Assembly: GCA_963812415.1 (NCBI GenBank)
Contig: CAWEVH010000032.1
Span: 62,001-126,000, forward strand
Length of the DNA: 64,000 nucleotides
Origin: JACVRW01 sp963812415
GTDB taxonomy: Bacteria; Actinomycetota; Thermoleophilia; Solirubrobacterales; Thermoleophilaceae
Direction of reading: 5' to 3'
Below the pieces are notes generated by a model, which was not told the origin of the DNA, ran no database searches, and saw only the letters and a list, made by a program, of their open reading frames with translations. Positions within the stretch are counted from its first letter, which is position 1; each line of letters begins with the position of its first letter. A program made the translations under genes and the position numbers. Below, one piece after another: positions 52,733 through 61,068 of this stretch.

Positions 52733-53265
52733 AGTCCCTCACCACGCGACTCGAGGGCCCGCTCCTGATCGAGCCGGTCGTGCACGGCGACCCGCGCGGC
52801 TTCTTCGTCGAGACCTTCCGGCGCGAGGAGCTCGTGGAGCTCGGCGTGCGCGAGGAGTGGGTCCAGGACAACCACTCGCGCTCGGACCGCGGCGTGCTGC
52901 GCGGGATGCACTTCCAGCCCGGCATGGCGAAGCTCGTGCGCTGCGGACAGGGGACGATCCTCGACGTGCTCGTGGACATCCGCCCGGGGTCGCCGACCTT
53001 CGGCGACTGGGAGGCGCACGAGCTCGACGACGCCCGGCACCGCCTGCTGTACGTCCCGGACGGGTTCGCGCACGGCTTCTGCGTGCTCTCCGAGGGCGCC
53101 GACGTGATCTACAAGTGCTCCGACTACTACGCCCCCGAGCGCGAGTCCGGCTTTCGCTTCGACGATCCCGAGGTGGGGATCGAGTGGCCGTCCGGCATTG
53201 AGTTCACGACCTCGCCGCGCGACCGCGAGGCGCCGCTGCTCAGCGGGCTGGGGCTCGGCTCCTAG
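52729..53265 (+). CDS. rfbC: dTDP-4-dehydrorhamnose 3,5-epimerase
   Basis: 178 aa from ATG 52729, overlapping the lhgO stop by 4 nt. RmlC cupin blocks: 'LLIEPVVHGDPRGFFVETFRREEL', 'WVQDNHSRSDRGVLRGMHFQPG' (catalytic His in GMHFQ), 'VRCGQGTILDVLVDIRPGSPTFGDWEAHELDD' and 'LLYVPDGFAHGFCVLSEGADVIYKCSDYYAPERESGFRFDDPEVGIEWP' with the conserved Tyr. It epimerises dTDP-4-keto-6-deoxyglucose toward dTDP-L-rhamnose. The rfbA, rfbB and rfbD partners are not in the window. Confidence 0.95.
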   Translation: MKSLTTRLEGPLLIEPVVHGDPRGFFVETFRREELVELGVREEWVQDNHSRSDRGVLRGMHFQPGMAKLVRCGQGTILDVLVDIRPGSPTFGDWEAHELDDARHRLLYVPDGFAHGFCVLSEGADVIYKCSDYYAPERESGFRFDDPEVGIEWPSGIEFTTSPRDREAPLLSGLGLGS

Positions 53266-53384
53266 ACCGCCTGCTGTCCGTTTCGGGGACGAGTTCGGTC
53301 GCGTCGACCGGATCTGAGCTGGGTGAGGATACGCCGGCCTTCCTGCGTTGGTGACCAGCGGCCGCCCCGGCCTAGCGTCCTGAC

Positions 53385-53407
53385 TTTGGTGGCCAGGAGA
53401 CACCAAA
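53385..53407. terminator. Perfect 7-bp inverted repeat between convergent rfbC and flippase genes
   Basis: TTTGGTG, a 9-nt loop, then CACCAAA, lying 120 bp after the rfbC stop and 30 bp before the end of the convergent flippase gene. It could form a short hairpin on either strand. No clear T-run follows, so a terminator role is weakly supported. The remaining bases of the 171-bp intergenic stretch hold nothing that I recognise. Confidence 0.35.
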
Positions 53408-53436
53408 CCGAGGACGGCTGCGCCTGGGGGCACGTC

Positions 53437-54973
53437 CTAAGCGCGGCCCGCGAGCCCTCGCACGAGCGCGCGCTCCTCGGGCCCGAGCACCAGCAGGTAG
53501 AACGCCGCCCAGTAGGCGAGCACGCCGGCGAGAGCGCTGCCGATCACCGCGGGCAGCGTGTCCGGGTCGGCGCCCACTCGCACCGCCACGAGCGCGGCCG
53601 CCAGCGCGGCCCCGAGCGCGTACGCCGGCAGCCAGGCGCGCCGGGCCAGCTGGCCCAGCGCGGCCCCCGACGCGTCGAGGCCGACCCTCAGCATCAGCGG
53701 GAAGACGAGCAGGAACGGGATGGCGGTCGCGAGCGCCGGCCCCTCGAGGCCGAGCTCGGGCGTGAGCACGAGGGCGAGCGACGAGGTTCAGCGCCGCCGC
53801 CCCCGCCGTGATCAGGCCCACCTGCCGCGCGCGGCCGGCGCCGACGAGAAAGCCCGGCGTGACCACGAGCCCGGCGTAGAGCAGCCAGTACGAGACGAGG
53901 ATCGTCAGCGCCGTGGCGCCGTCGCCGTAGCGATCGCCGAGCCACACCTCGAGCAGGGGCTCGGCGAGGGTCATCAGGGCCACGCAGAGCGGCACGGCGA
54001 GCGCCAGCGTGTAGCGCGTCCCGCGCACCGCCAGCTCGCGCAGGCGCCGCTCGTCACCCTCGGCCTGGTAGCGCGACGCCGTGGGCACCACGGGCACCGC
54101 GAGCGCCCCGCCCAGCGCGTAGAAGAGGTTGTGCGCCCGGACGGGCCCCTCGAACAGGCCGACCGCGACCGGCGAGCGGTAGACGCCCAGGATCACCCGG
54201 CTGAACGCGTACATGGCGAAGTTCGAGAGCTCGACCACGAGCAGCCAGCCGGCGGTGGGCACGATCGTCATCGCCGTCGCTCGCTCCACCCCGCCGCGCA
54301 CGAGGTGGATCGGGAGCCGCATGCCGCGCGCCACCAGCGCCGACAGCACGCCGCTCCAGAGCGGCAGCGCGCCGCTCAGCGCGATCACGAGCGCGAGGTC
54401 GGCGCCGGACAGGATCAGCGTGAGCATCAGCGCGAAGTGGGCCGCCACGCCCGCGATCTCGGTGAGTCCGGAGCGCACGAACAGCCGCTCCGCCCTGAGC
54501 GCGTCGAGCCAGACCGTGGAGGCGATGCCGACGCCGGTGACCGCGCCGAGCCCGATGCCGCCCACCCGCGCGTCGGTGGCCAGCTCGCCCTCGAGGATCG
54601 CTGCCGCGATGGCGATCGCGGCGAGGGCCAGCAGCAGGCCCGTCACGAGCCCCACGAGCGCGTACAGCGCCGCGGCGGCCGTGAACGTGCGCGAGCGCTC
54701 CTCGCCCGGCGCGGCGATCGCCATGGCGCGCACCGCCGAGCTCGCGACGCTGTTGCGAAACACGAGCAGGTAGCCGGACAGCGACGCCACGAGCCCGTAG
54801 GCGCCGAGCTCGGCGACCGTGAGCCGGCGCGCGAGCAGGGTCACGATCGCCAGCAGCACGAGCAGCCCGGAGACCTGCGCCAGCTGCTGTATCAGCACGC
54901 CCGAGGCCAGCAGGCGGGCCTCGCCTGGCCCCGACGCTCCCGGATCGGAAGGCGCAACACCGGACGGGCGCAC
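53437..54973 (-). CDS. Wzx-type polysaccharide flippase, second copy (one frameshift)
   Basis: GTG 54973 (RPSGVAPSDPGASGPGEARLLASGV), chosen because TAAGGT lies 7 nt upstream. About 13 transmembrane helices; blocks 'LIQQLAQVSGLLVLLAIVTLLARRLTVAELGAYGLVASLSGYLLVF', 'VGLFEGPVRAHNLFYALGGALAVPVVPTASRYQAEGDERRLRELAVRGTRYTLALAVP' and 'LLEVWLGDRYGDGATALTILVSYWLLYAG' parallel the flippase at 30097. A single indel near 53785 (after 'GAAALNLV') leads to 'LTPELGLEGPALATAIPFLLVFPLMLRVG' and the stop at 53437. It would serve a second lipid-linked glycan. Confidence 0.88.
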
Positions 54974-54980
54974 GGGTTGG

Positions 54981-54986
54981 ACCTTA
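54981..54986 (-). promoter_or_regulatory. -10-like TAAGGT for the second flippase
   Basis: Minus-strand TAAGGT ends 7 nt before GTG 54973. Confidence 0.4.
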
Positions 54987-55025
54987 CGGAACCCCCCGGC
55001 GTGCGCTCCTCGCCGCCATCCCGAG

Positions 55026-55031
55026 TACGCT
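55026..55031 (+). promoter_or_regulatory. -10-like TACGCT for the WecG/TagA gene
   Basis: TACGCT ends 12 nt before ATG 55044, the loosest spacing of the set. Confidence 0.3.
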
Positions 55032-55043
55032 CCGCCTGACCGC

Positions 55044-55868
55044 ATGCCTCATCCACAGGCCCAGCCGACGCCGCCCCGGAGCACCCCCAGCCTCGCCGCG
55101 GGGGCCCCCACGCGCACGCTGCTCGGGGTATCGGTGTCGATGATCGACTACGACGGCGCGATCGCCTTGATGGACGAGCTGGTCGACACACGTGGACGGG
55201 GCTATGTGTGCGCCGCGCCGGTCCACGCCCTGATGGTGGCCCAGGACGACCCGGAGATGCGCGAGGCGCTCGCCGGCTCCACCCTCGTCGTGCCAGACGG
55301 CATGCCGCTCGTCTGGGCCGCGAACCTGCTGGGCGAGAGCCTCGACGACCGCGTCTACGGGCCCGAGCTGATGCTCCGCTACAGCGATCGCTGCGCCGAG
55401 CGCGGGCACCGGGTCTGGCTCTACGGCGGCCGCGACCAGGGGTCGCTCGTGCAGCTCGCGCTCTCGATGCGTCGCCGGCACCCGGGCATCAAGATCGTGG
55501 GCGGCTACTCCCCACCCTTCCGGGCGTTGGACGGCGAGGAGGAGGAGCTCGTCGTCCAGCAGATCAACGAGGCCAAGCCGGACGTGCTCTGGGTCGGCAT
55601 CGGCGTGCCCAAGCAGGAGAAGTGGATGGCGCGCATGCGCGATCGCCTGGACGTGCCGGTGATGTGCGGGGTCGGCGCCGCCTTCGACTTCCACGCCGGG
55701 CGGATCTCGATGGCGCCGTCCTGGATGCAGGACCGCGGCCTCGAGTGGATCTACCGGATCGTCCAGGAGCCCAAGCGCCTGCTCCCCCGCTACCTCTACA
55801 CCAACCCTCGCTTCGTGCTCGCCTTCGCGCGCCAGTACATCGCCCAGAAGCGCGCGACGCGCGCGTAG
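55044..55868 (+). CDS. WecG/TagA/CpsF family glycosyltransferase (GT26)
   Basis: 274 aa from ATG 55044. Hallmarks of GT26: 'RTLLGVSVSMIDYDGAIALMDELV', 'GYVCAAPVHALMVAQDDPEMREALAGSTLVVPDGMPLVWAANLLG', 'RVYGPELMLRYSDRCAERGHRVWLYGG', 'VGIGVPKQEKWMARMRDRL' and 'MCGVGAAFDFHAGRISMAPSWMQDRGLEWIYRIVQEPKRL'. Members add N-acetylmannosaminuronate (WecG) or N-acetylmannosamine (TagA) to lipid-linked GlcNAc. With a nucleotide-sugar dehydrogenase directly downstream, a ManNAcA-type donor is plausible. Its TAG stop is part of a TAGACT element for the next gene. Confidence 0.93.
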   Translation: MPHPQAQPTPPRSTPSLAAGAPTRTLLGVSVSMIDYDGAIALMDELVDTRGRGYVCAAPVHALMVAQDDPEMREALAGSTLVVPDGMPLVWAANLLGESLDDRVYGPELMLRYSDRCAERGHRVWLYGGRDQGSLVQLALSMRRRHPGIKIVGGYSPPFRALDGEEEELVVQQINEAKPDVLWVGIGVPKQEKWMARMRDRLDVPVMCGVGAAFDFHAGRISMAPSWMQDRGLEWIYRIVQEPKRLLPRYLYTNPRFVLAFARQYIAQKRATRA

Positions 55869-55871
55869 ACT
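55866..55871 (+). promoter_or_regulatory. -10-like TAGACT overlapping a stop codon, for the dehydrogenase gene
   Basis: TAGACT begins with the TAG stop of the WecG/TagA gene and ends 7 nt before ATG 55879. Confidence 0.4.
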
Positions 55872-55878
55872 GCGCCTC

Positions 55879-57114
55879 ATGTCAGCCAGCGTGGCCGTCA
55901 TCGGCCTCGGCCGGGTGGGCCTGCCGCTCGCGCTGTCCTTCGGCGACCGCGGCCTCGACGTGATCGGGGTCGAGCGCCAGGCCGCGGTGCTCGAGCAGGT
56001 GGGCGCCGGCCGGATGCCGTTCCGGGAGACCGACACCCAGGGCGTGCTCGAGCGGGTCCTGGCCGCGGGCCGCTTCGAGCTCACCCCGCTGGTGCCGGAG
56101 GCGGCGCGGGCGGACCACATCGTGCTCACCCTCCACACCCCCTCCTACGAGCACATCGAGATCGACATCTCGCAGATCCGCGGGGTGATCGACGACCTGC
56201 TGCCGGTCCTGCGCGAGGGCCACACGGTGATCCTGCGCTCGACGGTGGCGCCCGGCACCACCGAATGGGTGGCCGGCTACATCGAGCAGCGCCGCGGCTT
56301 CAGGGTCGGCGAGGACCTGTTCGTCGCGCATGTGCCCGAACGCATCGCCGAGAACCACTTCCTCGAGGAGATCGCGACGCTGCCGTGCATCGTCGGCGGC
56401 GTGGGCGAGCGCTCGGGGGCCAAGGCGGCCGAGCTGTTCGAGCGCTTCGGCACCGAGATCGTCCAGACGACGCCGGTTCAGGCCGAGCTCGCCAAGATCT
56501 GGACGAACATCCTGCGCTACACCCAGTTCGCGCTCCCCAACCTGCTGATGATGGAGTGCGAGCAGTACGGGGCGAACGTGTTCGAGGTGATCGACCTGAT
56601 CAACCACGACTACCCGCGCGGCGGGATGGCGCCCCCGGGCCTCACGGCCGGCGCCTGCCTGCGCAAGGACTTCACCTTCTCCGAGGAGCGCTCGAACGCG
56701 CCGGGGATGCTGCTGGCGGTCTCGCGCGTGCACGAGAGCGTGCCGGTCTTTCTCGTGAAGGGGCTCAAGTCGCGGCTCGGCGGCTCGCTGCGCGACCTCA
56801 AGGTCGCGGTGCTCGGGCTCACCTTCAAGCGCGACTCGGACGACCCGCGCGACTCGCTCTCGTTCAAGGTCGTGCGCATGCTCGAGCGCGAGCTGGCCCG
56901 CGTGGGCCGGCACGACCCACACCTCCCGCAGGAGTCCGAGCCGCTCGAGATGGTGCTCGACGGCGCCGACGCGGTGGTGATCGCCACGAACCACGCCGCC
57001 TTCGAGGACGTGCTCGAGCTCGTGCCGGACGGCGCCGTGCTGGTCGACCCGTGGAACGTGACCGGAGCGGGGCGAGTGTTCGGCGTGGTGCACGAGCGCG
57101 CGATCGTCGAGTGA
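55879..57114 (+). CDS. UDP-sugar 6-dehydrogenase (WecC/WbpA/UDP-ManNAc dehydrogenase family)
   Basis: 411 aa from ATG 55879. NAD site 'SVAVIGLGRVGLPLALSFGDRGLDVIGVE'. Central blocks: 'HTVILRSTVAPGTTEWVAGYIE', 'LFVAHVPERIAENHFLEEIATLPCIVGG' and 'VQAELAKIWTNILRYTQFALPNLLMMECEQYGANVFEVIDLINHDYPRGGMAPPGLTAGACLRKDF', where 'GACLRKD' contains the catalytic Cys. The C-terminal domain has 'VAVLGLTFKRDSDDPRDSLSFKVV'. It oxidises C6 of a UDP-amino sugar to the uronic acid in two NAD steps. The family choice between ManNAc and GlcNAc substrates is not resolved. Confidence 0.93.
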   Translation: MSASVAVIGLGRVGLPLALSFGDRGLDVIGVERQAAVLEQVGAGRMPFRETDTQGVLERVLAAGRFELTPLVPEAARADHIVLTLHTPSYEHIEIDISQIRGVIDDLLPVLREGHTVILRSTVAPGTTEWVAGYIEQRRGFRVGEDLFVAHVPERIAENHFLEEIATLPCIVGGVGERSGAKAAELFERFGTEIVQTTPVQAELAKIWTNILRYTQFALPNLLMMECEQYGANVFEVIDLINHDYPRGGMAPPGLTAGACLRKDFTFSEERSNAPGMLLAVSRVHESVPVFLVKGLKSRLGGSLRDLKVAVLGLTFKRDSDDPRDSLSFKVVRMLERELARVGRHDPHLPQESEPLEMVLDGADAVVIATNHAAFEDVLELVPDGAVLVDPWNVTGAGRVFGVVHERAIVE

Positions 57115-58082
57115 GCCGAGTCCTCGTCACCGGCGGCGCCGGCACGATCGGCGCCGCGGTCGTGAGGCGGCTCGTGCGCGACCCGGCCTTCGAGATCCGC
57201 GTCGCCGACCAGCGCCCCGCACCCGGCTGGATGCGCGAGGCGTGCGAGGTCCACGTGGGCGACCTGCTCGACCGGGGCGAGGCACGCGCCGCGATCGACG
57301 GCTGCTCGCACGTGATCCACCTCGCCGCGATCGTGGGCGGGATCGCCAACTTCCACCGGCTTCCGCACACGCTGCTCGAGGTCAACACCGGCCTCTACAA
57401 CGCGGTCTTCCGGGCGGCGCTCGACACGCGCGTCGAGCGGCTCGTCTACGTGTCCTCCTCGATGGTGTTCGAGCGCGCCACGGAGTTCCCGACGACCGAG
57501 GAGCACATCTGGGACTGTCCCGCCCCGCACTCCGCCTACGGCTTCTCCAAGCTGGCCGGCGAGATGTACTGCCGCGCTCTGCACGACGAGCACGGGCTGC
57601 CGTTCACGATCTGCCGCCCCTTCAACGCCTACGGGCCCGGCGAGCTCCCCGACGACGAGCCCGGCATCGCGCACATGGTCCCCGACCTGATCCACAAGGT
57701 GCTGGCCGGCCGGCGGCCGCTCCAGATCTTCGGCTCGGGCGAGCAGACCCGCACGCTCACCCACGTCGACGACATCGCCGACGGCATCGTGACCGCGATG
57801 GCCAACCCGGCCGGTGAGAACGAGGACTTCAACATCTCGGCTTCCGAGGAGCGCACGGTGGCGGAGCTGGCACGCGTGATCTGGGAGGCATGCGGCGAGG
57901 ACCCGGCCGCGTTCGAGCTCGAGCACCTGCCGAGCTTCGAGGTCGACGTGCAGCGCCGCTGGCCCTCGGTCGAGAAGGCACGCCGGCTGCTCGGCTGGCA
58001 GGCACGGGTCGACCTGCGCGAGGGGATCGCGAGCACGGCCGAGTGGCTGCGCGAGCGCCAGCTCGCCCCCGGCGCTCCGTGA
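57111..58082 (+). CDS. NAD-dependent nucleotide-sugar epimerase/dehydratase
   Basis: 323 aa from GTG 57111 (GTGA overlap). 'RVLVTGGAGTIGAAVVRRLVRDPAFEIRVAD' binds NAD, 'VIHLAAIVGGIANFHRLPHTLLEVNTGLYNAVFRAAL' and 'LVYVSSSMVFERATEFPTTEEHIWDCPAPHSAYGFSKLAGEMYCRAL' supply catalytic Ser and YxxxK (YGFSK), then 'FNAYGPGELPDDEPG' and 'GSGEQTRTLTHVDDIADGIVTAM'. The 'IVGGIANFHRLPH' block resembles GDP-L-fucose synthase or GDP-mannose 3,5-epimerase-type enzymes. Exact reaction unclear. Confidence 0.9.
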   Translation: MSRVLVTGGAGTIGAAVVRRLVRDPAFEIRVADQRPAPGWMREACEVHVGDLLDRGEARAAIDGCSHVIHLAAIVGGIANFHRLPHTLLEVNTGLYNAVFRAALDTRVERLVYVSSSMVFERATEFPTTEEHIWDCPAPHSAYGFSKLAGEMYCRALHDEHGLPFTICRPFNAYGPGELPDDEPGIAHMVPDLIHKVLAGRRPLQIFGSGEQTRTLTHVDDIADGIVTAMANPAGENEDFNISASEERTVAELARVIWEACGEDPAAFELEHLPSFEVDVQRRWPSVEKARRLLGWQARVDLREGIASTAEWLRERQLAPGAP

Positions 58083-58966
58083 CGGCCTTCGTCACGGGCG
58101 GCGCGGGCTTCGCCGGCCGCCACCTGCTGGCGCTGCTCGGGCCGGACGTGGTGGCGCCGCCACGCGAGGAGCTCGACCTGCTCGACCCGGCGGCCGTGCG
58201 CGGGGCGATTGCCGCGGCCGAGCCGGCGCTCGTCGTCCACCTGGCGGCGCTCGCGTCGGTGGGGCGCTCCTGGGACGACCCGCGCGCGGCCGTGACCGAG
58301 AACATCGAGATGAGCCTCAACCTGCTCGAGGCCGTGCGGCTCGAGGCGCCGGCCGCGACCGTGGTGCTGGCCGGCTCGGGCGAGGTCTACGGGCCGCCCG
58401 AGCGGCTGCCCCTCGACGAGTCGGCGCCGCTTCGCCCGCAGAGCCCCTACGCGGTCGCGAAGGCCGCCTGCGAGCTGCTCGGGGGCCAGTACGCCGACAG
58501 CCACGGCACGCGCGTCGTCCGCACGCGGGCCTTCAACCACGCCGGTCCGGGCCAGACCGACGACTACCTGGTCGGCACGCTCACCCGCCAGGTGGCCGAG
58601 GCCGAGGCCGCCGGCGCCGCCGAGGTGGTGCTCCGTACCGGCAACCCGGACTCGGCGCGCGACTTCACCGACGTGCGCGACGTGGTGCGGGCCTACATGG
58701 CTGCCGCCGAGCTCGAGCCCGGCGTCTACAACATCTGCAGCGGCCGCTCGCTGAGCGTGCGCGAGCTGATCGAGCTCGTCAGCGCCGAGGCGCGCCTGCC
58801 GGTCCGCCACAAGGTGGACCCGGACCGGGTCCGGCCCCACGATGTGCCCGAGATCGTGGGGAGCGCGGAGCGCTTCCGGACGGCCACGGGCTGGAGGCCC
58901 GAGATCCCGATCGAGCGCACCGTGGCGGACGCCCTGGACGCCTGGCGAGGAGAGCTCGGCGGCTAG
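58079..58966 (+). CDS. GDP-6-deoxy-D-lyxo-4-hexulose reductase-like (RMD family)
   Basis: 295 aa from GTG 58079, overlapping the upstream stop. 'TAFVTGGAGFAGRHLLALLGPDV', 'VVHLAALASVGRSWDDPRAAVTENIEMSLNLLEAV', 'VVLAGSGEVYGPPERLPLDESAPLRPQSPYAVAKAACELLG' (active-site YAVAK), 'RAFNHAGPGQTDDYLVGTLTRQVAEAEA' and 'GNPDSARDFTDVRDVVRAYMAAAE' are all RMD features. RMD reduces the Gmd product to GDP-D-rhamnose. The paired gmd is at 50554, in a separate transcription unit. Ends in a 4-bp convergent overlap with the next gene. Confidence 0.88.
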   Translation: MTAFVTGGAGFAGRHLLALLGPDVVAPPREELDLLDPAAVRGAIAAAEPALVVHLAALASVGRSWDDPRAAVTENIEMSLNLLEAVRLEAPAATVVLAGSGEVYGPPERLPLDESAPLRPQSPYAVAKAACELLGGQYADSHGTRVVRTRAFNHAGPGQTDDYLVGTLTRQVAEAEAAGAAEVVLRTGNPDSARDFTDVRDVVRAYMAAAELEPGVYNICSGRSLSVRELIELVSAEARLPVRHKVDPDRVRPHDVPEIVGSAERFRTATGWRPEIPIERTVADALDAWRGELGG

Positions 58967-59979
58967 GAGGCAGGGGCGGATCGCTGGGCCCGCGCCGAGG
59001 CCGCGAGGCTCCGCTGCAGCTCCTCGAGGACCCGCACGACCCGCACGCCGGCGGCGCCGTCGGAGCGGACCGGCCGCCCCTCGCGCACGCACTCGACGAA
59101 GTGGGCGCACTCGAGCCGCAGCGGCTCCTCGTTCGAGATCTGCGGCGACCACACGTCACCCGAGCGGGCGATGTACTCGCCATAGCCCTCGAAGCTCTGG
59201 TCGAAGCCCTTGTCGTAGACGGTGAGCTTCTGCTCGAGCGCCATGTCGTCGAAGGTGGCCATGCGCCGGGCGCCGACGACGGTGAAGCGCCGCTCCTTGT
59301 GCGGGTCGAGCCAGGACAGGTGCAGGTGCGCCACCAGACCCGACGGGAAGCGCATGAAGCAGAAGACCACGTCCTCGACGCCCGCGTGCATGTAGGACTC
59401 GCCGAAGGCGTGGCACTCGTCGGGCTCCTCCCCGGCGAGCCGCAGCACAACCGACACGTCGTGCGCGCCGAGCGACCAGAGCGCGTTCTCCTCCGAGCGC
59501 AGCTTGCCGAGGTTGAGGCGGTTGCCGTAGATGTAGCGGACCTCGCCGAGCTCGTCGGCCTCGACGAGCTCGCGCAGGCGCTCGAGGCCCGGGTGGTACT
59601 CGAGCAGGTGGCCCACCATCAGCGTCGTGCCCGCCTGCTCGGCGGCGTCGACGACCGCCTGCGCGTCCTCGACCGACTGCGCGAGCGGCTTCTCGACGAA
59701 GCAGTGCTTGCCCGCCGCGATCACGCGCCGCGCCAGCTCGGCGTGCGTGGGCACGGGCGTCGCGATCGCCACGGCGTCGAGGTCCTCGGCCGCCAGCAGC
59801 TCGTCGAGCGATGCGGTCCGCCGCGCTCCGGGCAGCCGGGCGCCGACCTGGTCGAGCCGCTCCGCCGAGTCGTCGCAGATCCAGGTGAGCTCGCAGCCGG
59901 GCATGCCGTGGAAGTTGCGCGCCAGGTTCGGCCCCCAGTAGCCGAGCCCGACGACCCCCACCCGGAGCGGCCCGCTCAC
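58963..59979 (-). CDS. Gfo/Idh/MocA family oxidoreductase (WbpB/WlbA-like)
   Basis: 338 aa from GTG 59979, overlapping the aminotransferase stop. 'RVGVVGLGYWGPNLARNFHGMPGCELTWICDDSAERLDQV', 'VAIATPVPTHAELARRVIAAGKHCFVEKPLAQSVEDAQ' (EKP motif), 'LMVGHLLEYHPGLERLRELV' and 'RLNLGKLRSEENALWSLGAHDVSVVLRLAG' are shared with WlbA/WbpB oxidoreductases that make 3-keto UDP-GlcNAcA. With the adjacent DegT aminotransferase and a UDP-sugar dehydrogenase it could form a 3-amino uronic acid route like WbpA-B-E. The acetyltransferase (WbpD) is not seen. Confidence 0.93.
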   Translation of the reverse strand: MSGPLRVGVVGLGYWGPNLARNFHGMPGCELTWICDDSAERLDQVGARLPGARRTASLDELLAAEDLDAVAIATPVPTHAELARRVIAAGKHCFVEKPLAQSVEDAQAVVDAAEQAGTTLMVGHLLEYHPGLERLRELVEADELGEVRYIYGNRLNLGKLRSEENALWSLGAHDVSVVLRLAGEEPDECHAFGESYMHAGVEDVVFCFMRFPSGLVAHLHLSWLDPHKERRFTVVGARRMATFDDMALEQKLTVYDKGFDQSFEGYGEYIARSGDVWSPQISNEEPLRLECAHFVECVREGRPVRSDGAAGVRVVRVLEELQRSLAASARAQRSAPAS

Positions 59980-61055
59980 GCGACCGCCCTGGCGCGGCAC
60001 GCCGCCACGACGGTCTCGACCTGCTCGGGGGTCAGCCGCGGGCCCATCGGCAGTGCGAGGTTGGTCGCCGCAATCTCGTCGGTCACCGGAAGCGGCTCGC
60101 CGGCAAATCGCCGCATCGGCGGCTGGCGGTGCACCGGCGTGCGGTAGTAGCCCCGCGCGGCGACGCCGGCGTCGGCGAGGCGGGCCACCAGCTCGTCCGC
60201 GTCGCTTGCCCGGACCACGTAGAGGTGGAAGACGTGCTCGGCGCCCGCGGTCGCCCGCGGAAGCCGCACGTGCTCGCCCAGCCCGGCGCGCTCGTAGGCC
60301 TCGGCAACGCCCCGGCGCGCCTCGTTCCAGGAGTCGAGCTCGGGCAGCAGCACGCGCAGCGCCGCCGCTTGGAGCTCGTCGAGCCGCGAGTTGTAGCCCA
60401 CGTCCACGTGGTCGCGCTTGTCCTTCGAGCCGTGAAAGCGGAGGGTGCGCGCGCGCTCGGCGAGCTCGTCGTCGCTCGTCACGATCGCGCCGCCGTCGCC
60501 GAGGCAGGGCAGGTTCTTCGAGGGGAAGAAGCTGAACGTGGCCGCGTGGCCAAGCGCTCCCGCGCGCCGGCCGTCGAGGGTGGCGCCGGCGGCCTGAGCG
60601 GCGTCCTCGAGCACCGGCACGCCGAGCTCGCGCAGCTCGCCCACGGGCGCCACGTTGCCGAACAGGTGCACGGGCACAATCGCCTTCGTGCGCGCGCTCA
60701 GGTGCGGCCGGACGCTGGCGGCGGTGGCGCAGAAGGTGTCGCCGTCCACGTCGCAGAAGACCGGCGTGGCACCGGCGTTCACGATCGCCTCGGCCGTGGC
60801 GTAGAACGTGAGGGACGGGCACACCACCTCGTCGCCCGGCCCGACGCCCATGGCGCGCAGCGCGATCGTGAGGGCGTCAGTGCCGTTGGCGACGCCGATC
60901 ACGTGCCCCGCGCCCAGGTAGGCGGCGAACTCGCGCTCGAACGCCTCGAGCTCGGGCCCGAGGATGAAGCGCCCGGACGCCACGACGTCGGCGAGCCGCT
61001 CCACGATCCGGTCGCGGTACTCGTCGAGCGGACCTGCGAAGAGCGGCACTCCCAT
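59976..61055 (-). CDS. DegT/DnrJ/EryC1 aminotransferase (WbpE/DesV-like)
   Basis: 359 aa from ATG 61055 (a GTG at 61064 is possible; the -10-like TAGGGT 7 nt before ATG 61055 favours the ATG). Blocks: 'VASGRFILGPELEAFEREFAAYLGAGHVIGVANGTDALTIALRAMGVGPGDEVVCPSLTF', 'GVPVLEDAAQAAGATLDGRRAG', 'ATFSFFPSKNLPCLGDGGAIVTSDDELA' (PLP lysine in PSKNL) and 'VDVGYNSRLDELQAAALRVLL'. It aminates a keto-sugar nucleotide, likely the product of the oxidoreductase encoded after it. Confidence 0.92.
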   Translation of the reverse strand: MGVPLFAGPLDEYRDRIVERLADVVASGRFILGPELEAFEREFAAYLGAGHVIGVANGTDALTIALRAMGVGPGDEVVCPSLTFYATAEAIVNAGATPVFCDVDGDTFCATAASVRPHLSARTKAIVPVHLFGNVAPVGELRELGVPVLEDAAQAAGATLDGRRAGALGHAATFSFFPSKNLPCLGDGGAIVTSDDELAERARTLRFHGSKDKRDHVDVGYNSRLDELQAAALRVLLPELDSWNEARRGVAEAYERAGLGEHVRLPRATAGAEHVFHLYVVRASDADELVARLADAGVAARGYYRTPVHRQPPMRRFAGEPLPVTDEIAATNLALPMGPRLTPEQVETVVAACRARAVA

Positions 61056-61062
61056 CGCCGAC

Positions 61063-61068
61063 ACCCTA
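61063..61068 (-). promoter_or_regulatory. -10-like TAGGGT overlapping a stop codon, for the aminotransferase
   Basis: Minus-strand TAGGGT begins with the TAG stop of the upstream glycosyltransferase and ends 7 nt before ATG 61055. Confidence 0.4.

Noticed and set aside
53266..53436. Insertion-sequence end or attachment site at the TTTGGTG...CACCAAA repeat
   Set aside because: There is no transposase or integrase in the window, no direct repeat at the flanks, and the repeat is only 7 bp.
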